A DNA stretch of 64,000 nt from Thermodesulfobium acidiphilum (lineage in GTDB: Bacteria; Thermodesulfobiota; Thermodesulfobiia; Thermodesulfobiales; Thermodesulfobiaceae), in the NCBI RefSeq assembly GCF_003057965.1, contig NZ_CP020921.1, positions 1,685,001 to 1,749,000 of the forward strand. The letters are read 5' to 3'. This document shows positions 9,198-17,153 of this stretch, piece after piece. Position 1 is the first letter of the stretch. Each line of letters opens with the position of its first letter. The notes under the pieces were generated by a model. That model was not told the DNA's origin and made no database searches. It was given only the letters and a program-made list of their open reading frames with translations. The translations under genes and the position numbers were made by a program.

Positions 9198-10820
9198 ATG
9201 AAAAGAACACAGAGAAAAATAGAATTATACGATACAACTTTAAGAGACGGTGCTCAACGGGAAGGAATATCTCTAACTCTAGAGGACAAATTAAAAATAG
9301 TTAAGAGATTAGATGATTTTGGTATAGATTATATCGAAGCAGGCTGGCCAGGATCTAATCCAAAAGATGAAAAATTTTTTGAACAGGCAAGGGACTTAAA
9401 ACTTAACTTTTCTAAACTGGTTGCCTTTGGTTCAACTAGAAAGGCAAATACGTCTACAGAAAGTGATAAAAATGTAATATCACTTTTGAACGCCAATACA
9501 AATGTCATCACAATATTTGGAAAATCCTGGGATCTTCACGTTAAAGAAGCCTTAAAAACCACTCTTGATGAAAACTTAAATATGGTCTCAGATACAATAT
9601 CATATCTTAATTCAAAAGGAAAATCAGTCTTCTTCGACGCAGAACATTTTTTCGACGGCTTCAAAAATAATAAAGAGTATGCGCTTGCAGTCCTAAAAAG
9701 GGCAAAAGATGCAAAAGCAAAAAGAATAATTCTGGCAGACACAAATGGTGGCACTTTGCCAGATGAAATTAGAGAAATAATAAGAGAAGTAAAATCTTAT
9801 TTAGGTAAAAATGCTATTCTTGGGATTCACTGTCACAATGACAGCGAGCTTGCTGTAGCAAATTCAATTGTAGCTGTACAAGAAGGGATATTACAGGTTC
9901 AGGGTACAATAAATGGTTTTGGAGAAAGAGCAGGTAATGCAAATCTTTGCTCTTTAATTCCAATCTTACAGCTAAAAATGAAAATTCCTCTCTTTGAAGA
10001 GGAAAAACTAAAGGCTCTAACTCCTCTTTCTAGATTTATAGACGAGATAGCCAATATAACGCCGAATGATCATCAGCCATTTGTAGGAAAATCGGTGTTT
10101 GCTCACAAGGGAGGCATACATGTAAGTGCAGTACTATCAAATCCTAAGACTTACGAACACATAGATCCCGAATTAATTGGGAACAAAAGAAGGGTAGTAA
10201 TTTCTGAACTTTCAGGCACCAGCAACATAATATTCAAGGCAAAGGAAATGGGAATAGATTTAAACAAAAACAGACCTGAAACAAGAAAGATATTATCAAC
10301 TATTAAAGAACTTGAAAACCAAGGATATCAATTTGAAGCAGCTGAGGCGTCTTTTGAGATACTCTTGTGGAAGGGCCTTTGCAAAACTGATGAATTATTC
10401 GATCTTATATATTGGAAAACAACAGTAGAATATAATGAAAGGCTAAAGGAAATTTATGCAGAAGCAGTAATAAAGTTAATTGTGGAAGGCAAAATTAGCC
10501 ACAGCGTCGGGGATGGAAACGGACCAGTTAATGCAATGGACAAGGCCCTTAGATCAGCTTTATCTAATCATTTTCCATCTCTTGAAAAGATACACCTATC
10601 TGATTATAGAGTCCGAGTTCTCGGAGGAAGTTCTGGCACTGGAGCAGGGGTAAGAGTTTTAATAGATCATACAGACTCAGAAGAAACCTGGACAACGCTT
10701 GGAGTATCAAGCAATGTTATTGAAGCAAGCTACATTGCTCTGGTAGACGGCATAGAGTATGGATTGAGAAAGGAAAAGATAAGAAAGGACCTAAAAGAAA
10801 TATCTAAAAAATTCCAATGA
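9198..10820 (+). CDS. cimA: Citramalate synthase (CimA)
   Basis: The enzyme condenses pyruvate with acetyl-CoA to give (R)-citramalate for threonine-independent isoleucine synthesis. It belongs to the LeuA/homocitrate synthase family. The metal-binding N-terminal motif YDTTLRDGAQREG is at about 11-23, with HCHNDSELAVANS near 213. The C-terminal third looks like the LeuA allosteric domain. At 540 residues it has the length of this CimA group rather than LeuA proper. The start is tightly coupled to the flavodiiron gene, and the stop overlaps the next start in ATGA. The pairing with oxygen-defence genes is probably operon packing rather than function. Confidence 0.92.
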   Translation: MKRTQRKIELYDTTLRDGAQREGISLTLEDKLKIVKRLDDFGIDYIEAGWPGSNPKDEKFFEQARDLKLNFSKLVAFGSTRKANTSTESDKNVISLLNANTNVITIFGKSWDLHVKEALKTTLDENLNMVSDTISYLNSKGKSVFFDAEHFFDGFKNNKEYALAVLKRAKDAKAKRIILADTNGGTLPDEIREIIREVKSYLGKNAILGIHCHNDSELAVANSIVAVQEGILQVQGTINGFGERAGNANLCSLIPILQLKMKIPLFEEEKLKALTPLSRFIDEIANITPNDHQPFVGKSVFAHKGGIHVSAVLSNPKTYEHIDPELIGNKRRVVISELSGTSNIIFKAKEMGIDLNKNRPETRKILSTIKELENQGYQFEAAEASFEILLWKGLCKTDELFDLIYWKTTVEYNERLKEIYAEAVIKLIVEGKISHSVGDGNGPVNAMDKALRSALSNHFPSLEKIHLSDYRVRVLGGSSGTGAGVRVLIDHTDSEETWTTLGVSSNVIEASYIALVDGIEYGLRKEKIRKDLKEISKKFQ

Positions 10821-11362
10821 AAAATAGATTTTTGTTTTTCTCTACTATTGGAGAACTCTTTCTTCTTGCTGTAAGCGTTTTTATTTTGAAAAAATTCCAA
10901 CAGATGCCAGATTTTTACATTGATTCACTAGGAATTTACACCTCTGTGTTAGTCGGGGTTCTGGTTTTTTTATTGGGTTTTTATATTTCAAAAGTTTTTT
11001 TGTTTGCAAAAAGAATAGACCAAGTGTTATACATCAATGTATTTAAACAAGCCAGCATTTTAGAAATGTTTTACATATCAGTTCTTAGCGCCTTTTCTGA
11101 AGAGATGTTTTTCAGGGGTCTAATGCAGGAGTTTCTTGGGATATATGCAGCGTCTATTTTCTTTGGGATACTACATACCCCTGAAATAAGTATTAAAGGT
11201 TTGTTTTATGCAATTTACATTTCTTTTATCGGCTTCATTTTAGGAGTGCTCTATACCCAACAGAGCAGTATACTTGCCCCAATGATCGCCCACTTTATAA
11301 TAAACTTCTTAGGAATCATCCATTTAACTCTTTATAACAAGTTTTTAAAAGGGAAAGACTAA
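10817..11362 (+). CDS. CPBP (CAAX) family intramembrane metalloprotease
   Basis: This is a small multi-pass membrane protein of 181 residues with the Abi/CPBP signature: a Glu-Glu pair with a following Arg (SEEMFFRG, about 93-100), a His in FFGILHTPE and a later His in MIAHFIINFLG. These residues form the proposed metal site of this glutamyl-protease family. At least four hydrophobic segments are visible. The start overlaps the cimA stop by four bases. The target is unknown. Confidence 0.82.
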   Translation: MKNRFLFFSTIGELFLLAVSVFILKKFQQMPDFYIDSLGIYTSVLVGVLVFLLGFYISKVFLFAKRIDQVLYINVFKQASILEMFYISVLSAFSEEMFFRGLMQEFLGIYAASIFFGILHTPEISIKGLFYAIYISFIGFILGVLYTQQSSILAPMIAHFIINFLGIIHLTLYNKFLKGKD

Positions 11363-11425
11363 TTTCTATCTTCATGTTAGAAATTATTAAAAAGGCAAAG
11401 GTAGTTTAATTAAAATATATAAACA

Positions 11426-11450
11426 ATTCTTATAAAAGGTTTATAAGAAT
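11426..11450. repeat. Perfect 11-bp inverted repeat with 3-base spacer
   Basis: ATTCTTATAAA at 11426-11436 is the exact reverse complement of TTTATAAGAAT at 11440-11450, with AGG between them. It lies 64 bases after the CPBP gene and just upstream of a strong promoter-like element. It could be a weak, AT-rich terminator for the plus-strand operon or a protein-binding site. There is no proper T-tract. Confidence 0.6.
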
Positions 11451-11453
11451 TTA

Positions 11454-11481
11454 TTCAAAATTCAAAATTTTTTGATATAAT
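11454..11481 (+). promoter_or_regulatory. Extended -10 promoter with no protein gene downstream
   Basis: TGATATAAT (11473-11481) is a perfect extended -10 element. TTCAAA (11454-11459) stands 16 bases upstream and matches four of six bases of the -35 consensus. The next plus-strand sequence holds no open reading frame, only a GC-rich hairpin. The promoter therefore probably drives a small RNA. Confidence 0.5.
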
Positions 11482-11487
11482 ACTTTC

Positions 11488-11545
11488 TGGGTTCCCCCCA
11501 CAGCACGGCCATGAAGGTAAGACTTACTTCATGGCCTCTTTCATT
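11488..11545 (+). ncRNA. Candidate small RNA with a GC-rich hairpin
   Basis: About 7 bases after the extended -10 element, the transcript would begin near a C-rich stretch (GGTTCCCCCCACAGCAC) and then form a hairpin from GGCCATGAAG (11507-11516) and CTTCATGGCC (around 11526-11535). A pyrimidine-rich tail, TCTTTCATT, follows. The hairpin is far more GC-rich than its surroundings. The transcript would run tail to tail into the end of the minus-strand gene that follows. An alternative reading is a terminator shared by the two convergent genes, although the T-tract is weak. The ends are estimates. Confidence 0.35.
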
Positions 11546-11554
11546 GTAAGAAAT

Positions 11555-12610
11555 TTATAAAATCCTTAATAATCCTAATATTATCTCTACGAATATTAAG
11601 ACAACAATTGTAATTTCCAAAAAGTTTGCAATCTTTTGAAAAAAGTCTTCACGTAAAAGCTGATATATGTCTGAAAGAGTCTTAAGATTTCTCTCTAGAG
11701 AATTTTCCCACTCTGACACGTGAAGCTTCAATCCTAGAGATTTATAAATTCTTGCAAGATATAAATCTCCTATCAACTTTAGAGCATTATCTAGCCTTTC
11801 TCTATTAAGTGAAACATTTAAGAAGAAAAGGCTTATTTCTTTTATTGGCGGAAGAAAAATTGATTTTTTCTCAATTATTGATTCGAAGTAGTCCAAACTT
11901 TTATCAAGTATTCTATCTAACGCTCTAATTTGAGCTAATTCAACCTGACTAAATTCAATAATCTCTAAAATATCTTCATAGTCAGCATCGATAACAAAAG
12001 AAGCATTGTAATCTATGATAACCATATCAAATTCATAGTAACTAAGAACTATCTGAGTAGCTTCATCTATTTCCATCTGAGAAAGATTTTCCTTTTCCAT
12101 TCTAAGTATATGCGCTAGAGTTTCTCTATTTTTTTTAAGAAATTCATAAGGTTTAGAATTAATCTCATCAGTTTGAAATACTATGTAGTCTTCATAAATT
12201 AGTTCGTCAAAAGGCTTTTTTAGAGTCTTGGCCAAATAATTTTTAAGTTCAGATACATAACTTAAAACTTTTTCTTCAAGATTGCTATCAAAGAGATCTG
12301 AAGAAATATGCTTTAAATTCACGAATTCAGTCTTACCGTTCCACAAAAGCGAGATTGACACTGCTCCAAAATCAAAAATTTTAAGATTTATATTTGATGG
12401 ATAAAAATCATCAATGATGTCAAAGTCAAAAGGGATATCTAAATTTACAGTAATAGGGGGAGTTTCATATTGAAGCCTTTTGGGAGTGGATTTCGATCTC
12501 CTAAAATTAACCCTTTTTGAAGCATTAAGAAGATTTTGCGCAAGCGCAAGGTTTATTTCTTCAGCTATGTAAAAAGAATAGATTGAAAATATTTTTCCCC
12601 TGAATTCCAT
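11555..12610 (-). CDS. RMD1/YagE family protein (DUF155)
   Basis: This protein has 351 residues. The N-terminal part (about 1-110) has the pattern of the RMD1/DUF155 family, including FDFGAVSISLLWNG. The C-terminal part has the family's conserved run of ARIYKSLGLKLHVSEWE at about 288-304, then a helical stretch and a membrane anchor near residues 328-350 (ITIVVLIFVEIILGLLRIL). In eukaryotes relatives are mitochondrial membrane proteins; the bacterial function is unknown. No good ribosome site is visible before the ATG. The family call rests on recalled pattern and was not searched. Confidence 0.7.
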   Translation of the reverse strand: MEFRGKIFSIYSFYIAEEINLALAQNLLNASKRVNFRRSKSTPKRLQYETPPITVNLDIPFDFDIIDDFYPSNINLKIFDFGAVSISLLWNGKTEFVNLKHISSDLFDSNLEEKVLSYVSELKNYLAKTLKKPFDELIYEDYIVFQTDEINSKPYEFLKKNRETLAHILRMEKENLSQMEIDEATQIVLSYYEFDMVIIDYNASFVIDADYEDILEIIEFSQVELAQIRALDRILDKSLDYFESIIEKKSIFLPPIKEISLFFLNVSLNRERLDNALKLIGDLYLARIYKSLGLKLHVSEWENSLERNLKTLSDIYQLLREDFFQKIANFLEITIVVLIFVEIILGLLRIL

Positions 12611-12702
12611 GATCTGATTTTACTACTAAAATTAAACAAAACAAATATGAAAATAAATTTTATTAAATTCGAAAAACAAAGAAAAAATATATCGTTAAAA
12701 TT

Positions 12703-13119
12703 TTAATTGACAACCTCAAAATTCTTTACATCAATTTCGTTATAAAAAGTATATTTTCCAACCTGCTTGATATTATAGTATCTTCCACTTAATTTCAAAA
12801 TATCATTATTTTTTATTGGAAGCCATCCAAAAGAAAAGCAATTATAAAAGTTACCATTCTTTGTCTTTATCTTAAAAGTGGTATACTTATTTCCCATTCT
12901 TGATGTTCTAAACTTTACATCATATACCCTCCCCTTAACTTTAATATTTCTGAATTCTTCTAAACGTTTAGTATTTTCATAAGTATTTTTGGGATAATTA
13001 TTGTACTTTTGGTAAAAATTAGTTCTATCATTACTAAAACTTCTATAAAAGAACAAGCCTACCAAAAGAAATAAGATAGTCAGTATCCAAAAAATTCTTT
13101 TATTTTTTAAAAAAGGCAT
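12703..13119 (-). CDS. Membrane-anchored protein, possible OB-like fold, unknown function
   Basis: I do not recognise the family. The protein is 138 residues long, very basic, with one N-terminal membrane helix at about 9-26 (FWILTILFLLVGLFFY). The rest, from about residue 55, alternates short beta-like stretches: KVKGRVYDVKF, YTTFKIKTKNG, FYNCFSFGW and KLSGRY. That spacing resembles an OB fold. It would face the periplasm. It is 92 bases from the RMD1-family gene and divergent from the TlpA-like gene. Confidence 0.6.
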   Translation of the reverse strand: MPFLKNKRIFWILTILFLLVGLFFYRSFSNDRTNFYQKYNNYPKNTYENTKRLEEFRNIKVKGRVYDVKFRTSRMGNKYTTFKIKTKNGNFYNCFSFGWLPIKNNDILKLSGRYYNIKQVGKYTFYNEIDVKNFEVVN

Positions 13120-13281
13120 TTAATTTCCCCCAAATATTTTTTAAAATATAATTCTAAAGTTTCGTTTTATTTTAATGCCAAAAGAAAGATACACCGCTTA
13201 ATGTAAGAATAACACAAATAATATTATTATTTTTTTAGATTCTTTTAAAAATTATAGACAGGAGTCTAATTCAATTTTAAT

Positions 13282-13310
13282 TTGAAAAAAGTATATTTTC
13301 TTGTTAAAAT
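13282..13310 (+). promoter_or_regulatory. Predicted sigma-A type promoter of the tlpA-htpX operon
   Basis: TTGAAA at 13282-13287 is followed after 17 bases by TAAAAT at 13305-13310, close to consensus at both boxes with ideal spacing. The start codon of the TlpA-like gene is 29 bases further on. Confidence 0.6.
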
Positions 13311-13339
13311 ATAATAACTGAAAAGTAGGAGAAATTGTC

Positions 13340-13888
13340 TTGAAATATATATTTTTTATCGTGTTGTTAATCGGAATCTTAGCTTTATCTGGATGCGGCC
13401 AAAGGGTTGAACAAAAGGAAACTATAAGAAACGAAAGTGAAAATCAACTAATAGGCAAATTAGCTCCAAACTTCAAACTTAAGGATATGGCTGGTTTTGA
13501 AGTAAATTTATCGCAGTATAGAGGAAAACCATTATTACTGGTTTTTTGGGCAACATGGTGTCCACATTGCAGAGTAGAGATGCCGCAAATCAACAAATTA
13601 TATAAATCATTTAAAGAAGATGTGCTGGTATTTGGAATTAATGAAGAAGACGAAGAAAGTAGAATTTTGAAGTTTATGAGCGATTATCCTTTATCGTTTC
13701 CTATACTTCCCGACAAAAACGGTGAAGTGGCAAGATTATATAAAGTTAATTCAATTCCTGCAGTATTTTTTATAGATCCGTCAGGAGTTATAAGGAATGT
13801 CGATGTTGGCGAAACAAGTATAACTACTATTGAAAATTGGTTAAAACCATATGTAAAGGAGGTAAGATCAAATGGGAGATCAAATTAA
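13340..13888 (+). CDS. TlpA/ResA-like thioredoxin-fold lipoprotein
   Basis: This is an extracytoplasmic thiol-disulfide protein, probably a reductase for cytochrome or envelope protein maturation. The N-terminal signal ends in the lipobox LSGC, with Cys19 as the lipidated residue. The redox motif is Cys74-Pro-His-Cys77 in WATWCPHC. The length of 182 residues fits the ResA/TlpA group. The start is TTG, chosen because AGGAG lies nine bases upstream and because it gives a proper signal peptide. The htpX start codon lies inside its 3' end. Confidence 0.88.
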   Translation: MKYIFFIVLLIGILALSGCGQRVEQKETIRNESENQLIGKLAPNFKLKDMAGFEVNLSQYRGKPLLLVFWATWCPHCRVEMPQINKLYKSFKEDVLVFGINEEDEESRILKFMSDYPLSFPILPDKNGEVARLYKVNSIPAVFFIDPSGVIRNVDVGETSITTIENWLKPYVKEVRSNGRSN

Positions 13889-14726
13889 AACCTTCTTACT
13901 ACTTGGATTGCTAAGCGTTATTTTGATTAGTATGGGAGGCTTAATAGGCGGAAAGGGTGGCCTTTTAATAGCTTTTTTAATCGCATTAAGTATGAACTTT
14001 ATCTCTTACTGGTTTTCTGACAAAATTGTTTTAAAAATGACTGGTGCCAGAGAAGTCTCAAGGGATGAAGCACCAATACTTCACGATATTGTCGAAGAAC
14101 TTGCATACAGAGCAAATATCCCAAAACCAAAAGTATATATTACCAATGACCCTTCGCCTAATGCCTTTGCAACTGGCAGGGATCCTGAACACTCAGCAGT
14201 AGCAGTAACCAGTGGCATACTAAAAATTCTTGATGCAAGGGAATTAAAAGGCGTTTTAGGACACGAAATTGGACACATAAAGCACAGAGATATCTTAATA
14301 TCCAGTCTGGCAGCTGTACTGGCTTCTACAATAACCTTTGTAGCAGATATGGCACGATGGGCAATGTTTTTTGGCATTGATAGAGAAAGAGATGATAACA
14401 ATAATCCTATAGCTCTTGTAGGAAGCATATTAATGCTAATACTTGCCCCAATCGCAGCTATGCTCATTCAATTTGCTATTTCAAGATCTAGAGAATTTCT
14501 TGCTGATGAAGAGGGAGCAAAGCTCTCACGCGATCCTGATGCTTTAGCCGATGCATTAGAAAAATTACATAGAGGAGTAGAATTAATCCCATCAGATGTC
14601 TCTCCTGCTCTCTCTCATATGTATATAGTAAATCCTTTAAAAGGTGATTTTATTGCTAACCTGTTCAGTACTCACCCCCCTTTTGAAGAGAGAATAAGAA
14701 GGCTAAGAAATATGAGAATTTACTAG
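13872..14726 (+). CDS. htpX: Membrane zinc metalloprotease HtpX
   Basis: HtpX degrades misfolded membrane proteins. The M48 zinc motif HEIGH is at 131-135, and the third ligand glutamate is probably in [11 protein letters not shown] (about 213). Two N-terminal membrane helices (about 7-25 and 30-50) and two more hydrophobic segments after the zinc motif fit the family. At 284 residues the length is typical. An AAGGAGG site inside the end of the previous gene serves this ATG; the two genes overlap by 17 bases, so they are translated from one message. Confidence 0.95.
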   Translation: MGDQIKTFLLLGLLSVILISMGGLIGGKGGLLIAFLIALSMNFISYWFSDKIVLKMTGAREVSRDEAPILHDIVEELAYRANIPKPKVYITNDPSPNAFATGRDPEHSAVAVTSGILKILDARELKGVLGHEIGHIKHRDILISSLAAVLASTITFVADMARWAMFFGIDRERDDNNNPIALVGSILMLILAPIAAMLIQFAISRSREFLADEEGAKLSRDPDALADALEKLHRGVELIPSDVSPALSHMYIVNPLKGDFIANLFSTHPPFEERIRRLRNMRIY

Positions 14727-14769
14727 TTTTTATAATTTAAAGCTAATATCTTATTTAAGGAGATTAATT

Positions 14770-15336
14770 TTGGATCAGGAAAAAATAAAAAAAGCAGTTT
14801 ACGATATATTGATAGCAATTGGGGAGGATCCAAACAGAGAAGGGTTGAAGGACACGCCTGAGAGAATAGCAAGGATGTATGAGGAAATATTTTCAGGTAT
14901 AAACGAAGACCCACTTTCAGTGCTCAACGTTGAATATCACGAAAATACTGATGAAATGGTATTAATAAAAGATATACCATTTTATTCAATATGTGAACAC
15001 CATCTTATTCCTTTTATTGGCAGGGCTCACGTCGCCTATCTTCCAAAAGACGGCAGGGTTGTAGGGCTTTCTAAAATTGCAAGAGTTGTAGATATACTAT
15101 CAAAAAAGCCTCAACTTCAAGAAAGGTTAACATCAGACATTGCCAAAACAATAATGAAAGGGCTTAACCCTTTAGGAGTAGCAGTCGTAGTAGAAGCCGA
15201 ACATCTTTGCATGAGCATGAGAGGAATAAAAAAACCAGGACACACTACTGTTACTTCTGCTTTAAGAGGCGCATTTAAGGCCTCTTCTTCAACGAGATCT
15301 GAAGTGCTTAGCCTGATCTTCGGGAGACTTATATGA
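14770..15336 (+). CDS. folE: GTP cyclohydrolase I (FolE)
   Basis: FolE converts GTP to dihydroneopterin triphosphate, the first step of folate synthesis. The zinc ligands are visible as Cys75 and His78 (CEHHLIPF) and Cys147 (CMSMRG). [11 protein letters not shown] follows. The 188 residues are typical. The start codon is TTG, preceded by AAGGAG at good spacing. It begins a folate cluster, folE-folP-folK, with four-base or closer overlaps. Confidence 0.96.
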   Translation: MDQEKIKKAVYDILIAIGEDPNREGLKDTPERIARMYEEIFSGINEDPLSVLNVEYHENTDEMVLIKDIPFYSICEHHLIPFIGRAHVAYLPKDGRVVGLSKIARVVDILSKKPQLQERLTSDIAKTIMKGLNPLGVAVVVEAEHLCMSMRGIKKPGHTTVTSALRGAFKASSSTRSEVLSLIFGRLI

Positions 15337-16172
15337 TATTTAAAGCACGTAACAAAAGTTTTGATTTGAAAAAAACTATTATCTTTGGGATTTTAAACGT
15401 AACACCTGATTCATTTTATGACGGCGGCAGGTGGTTTAACCCTGATAATGCAATAAAAAGAGCCTTCGAAATGATTGAAGAAGGTGCAGATATAATTGAT
15501 TTAGGCGGAGAATCTACAAGACCTTTTACAGATCCTACACCGTTAGATGTAGAATTAGAGAGAATCCTGCCCGTTTTAAAAGAACTGGTCAAAAATAATA
15601 TAAGCGTTTCGGTTGACACTTACAAACCAGAAGTAGCGAAAATTGCTCTAGAAGAAGGTGCTATTGTAATCAATGATGTCTTTGGTCTCAGATCTAAAGG
15701 TATGCTAGAGATAATTTCTACATTTAATCCTAAGCCTGGCATAATCATAATGCACATGAAAAAAAACCCTAAAGAGATGCAGGTTAATCCTGAGTATAAC
15801 AATATCTTTAGCGAAATCTCAGAATTTTTACACACTCAAGCAAAAAAGGCTATAAAAGCTGGTTTTACAAAAGAGAACATACTTTTAGATGTTGGCCTTG
15901 GCTTTGGAAAAAGTTTTGAGGATAATTTAAAACTATGTTCAAATTACGAAAGGTTTTTAGAAGACAATTTTCTCCACATCATAGGTCCTTCCAGAAAAAG
16001 TTTTACGGGACTTGTTTCAAATGGCGTTCCTACTGAGGATAGACTACCAGCAACTATTAGCTTATCTAGTATATGTGTTTACAAAGGGGTACATGCACTT
16101 AGAGTTCACGATGTAAAGGAAATAAGACTTGCTTGTGATATGGCTGAAGAAATGAGAAAAATATCTATTTAA
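15333..16172 (+). CDS. folP: Dihydropteroate synthase (FolP)
   Basis: FolP joins p-aminobenzoate to the pterin pyrophosphate and is the sulfonamide target. The hallmark [14 protein letters not shown] is near residues 19-32, with [13 protein letters not shown] near 52-64 and GPSRKSF near 218-224. It has the TIM-barrel length of 279 residues. The ATG overlaps the folE stop and has GGGAGA upstream. The downstream folK start overlaps its stop (TAATG). Confidence 0.96.
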   Translation: MIFKARNKSFDLKKTIIFGILNVTPDSFYDGGRWFNPDNAIKRAFEMIEEGADIIDLGGESTRPFTDPTPLDVELERILPVLKELVKNNISVSVDTYKPEVAKIALEEGAIVINDVFGLRSKGMLEIISTFNPKPGIIIMHMKKNPKEMQVNPEYNNIFSEISEFLHTQAKKAIKAGFTKENILLDVGLGFGKSFEDNLKLCSNYERFLEDNFLHIIGPSRKSFTGLVSNGVPTEDRLPATISLSSICVYKGVHALRVHDVKEIRLACDMAEEMRKISI

Positions 16173-16678
16173 TGCCATTTGCCTATTTATCTCTTGGATC
16201 GAATATTGGGTATAGAAAGGAGTATTTTAAGAAAGCAATAAAGTTTTTAAGAAAAAGCTGTTGTGAGGTTGTAACCATTTCACACACATACACTACAGAT
16301 CCTCTAGAAATTACCAATCAACCATACTTTACAAACTGTTTAATAATAGTTAAAACAAAGCTGTCACCTATGTCACTCCTTTATTTGTGCAAACATATAG
16401 AAAAGGAAATAGGCAGGTTTAAGACATTCAGATATGGTCCGAGAGTTATTGACATTGATATATTAAGTTATAATTATTGTATGGGAAATACTGATATGAT
16501 AAAAACATTAAATTTTTCTTATAGCATAGTGAGCAAAGAGTTGACCATTCCACACCCAAAGAATGTGGAAAGGGGTTATATTAATGTTTTATTTAATGAT
16601 GTTCTAGGAAATCCTTATAAGAAATTACAAGGAGTAAATAGAGGGGATAAAATTGGCCACAGAGCTAGTAGAAGTTAA
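16172..16678 (+). CDS. folK: Hydroxymethyldihydropterin pyrophosphokinase (FolK)
   Basis: FolK transfers pyrophosphate from ATP to the pterin that FolP uses. It begins with YLSLGSNIGYR. The signature GPRVIDIDILSY, whose aspartates bind magnesium, is at about 90-101. The 168 residues are within range. Its 3' end overlaps the bifunctional nuclease start by 26 bases. No folB gene is in this cluster. Confidence 0.94.
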   Translation: MPFAYLSLGSNIGYRKEYFKKAIKFLRKSCCEVVTISHTYTTDPLEITNQPYFTNCLIIVKTKLSPMSLLYLCKHIEKEIGRFKTFRYGPRVIDIDILSYNYCMGNTDMIKTLNFSYSIVSKELTIPHPKNVERGYINVLFNDVLGNPYKKLQGVNRGDKIGHRASRS

Positions 16679-17153
16679 AGTTTTGGGTGTAACAATTGAT
16701 CCTACCAATAATCAAACTGTTGTAATATTAAAAGAAATTGACTCAGACAGGGTTTTGCCAATTTGGGTAGGACCGTTTGAAGCCGGAGCAATTGCTATGG
16801 CGATAGAAGGGATAAAACCACCAAGACCCATAGCTTACGATCTTATGAGCGATATCTTACAAATATTTGATTTAAACGTAGTAAAGGTAATTATAGAATC
16901 TTTAAAAGATGGTGTCTTTTATGCTCAGATAGTAATTTCTCAAAATGACAGGGAAGAATATTTAGATTGTAGACCATCAGATTCTATTGCAATTGCAGTG
17001 AGACTGCTTGCCCCCATATACGTCAAAAGAGACCTTTTTGAATCTTCATCAGTAAGCTTTATAAAGAAAGAAATAAATGACGAGGAGGAAGAAACAAAAA
17101 AATTTAAAGATTTCATAAAAAATCTAAAACCTTCCGATTTCAAATGGCATTAA
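16653..17153 (+). CDS. Bifunctional nuclease family protein (DUF151)
   Basis: Members of this family are acid-stable dimers; plant relatives have RNase and DNase activity. The pattern is clear from the start: VEVKVLGVTIDP, VILKEIDSDRVLPIWVG, EAGAIAMAIEG, PRPIAYDLM and DCRPSDSIAIAVR. Length is 166 residues with a charged C-terminal tail. The start is TTG with GAGGGG upstream, inside folK. It is co-transcribed with folate genes and tamB, which does not reveal its role. Confidence 0.88.
   Translation: MATELVEVKVLGVTIDPTNNQTVVILKEIDSDRVLPIWVGPFEAGAIAMAIEGIKPPRPIAYDLMSDILQIFDLNVVKVIIESLKDGVFYAQIVISQNDREEYLDCRPSDSIAIAVRLLAPIYVKRDLFESSSVSFIKKEINDEEEETKKFKDFIKNLKPSDFKWH

Noticed and set aside
14081-14467. 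128-codon frame antisense to htpX
   Set aside because: It lies wholly opposite a well-supported gene, with no family pattern and no ribosome site; it is a shadow frame.
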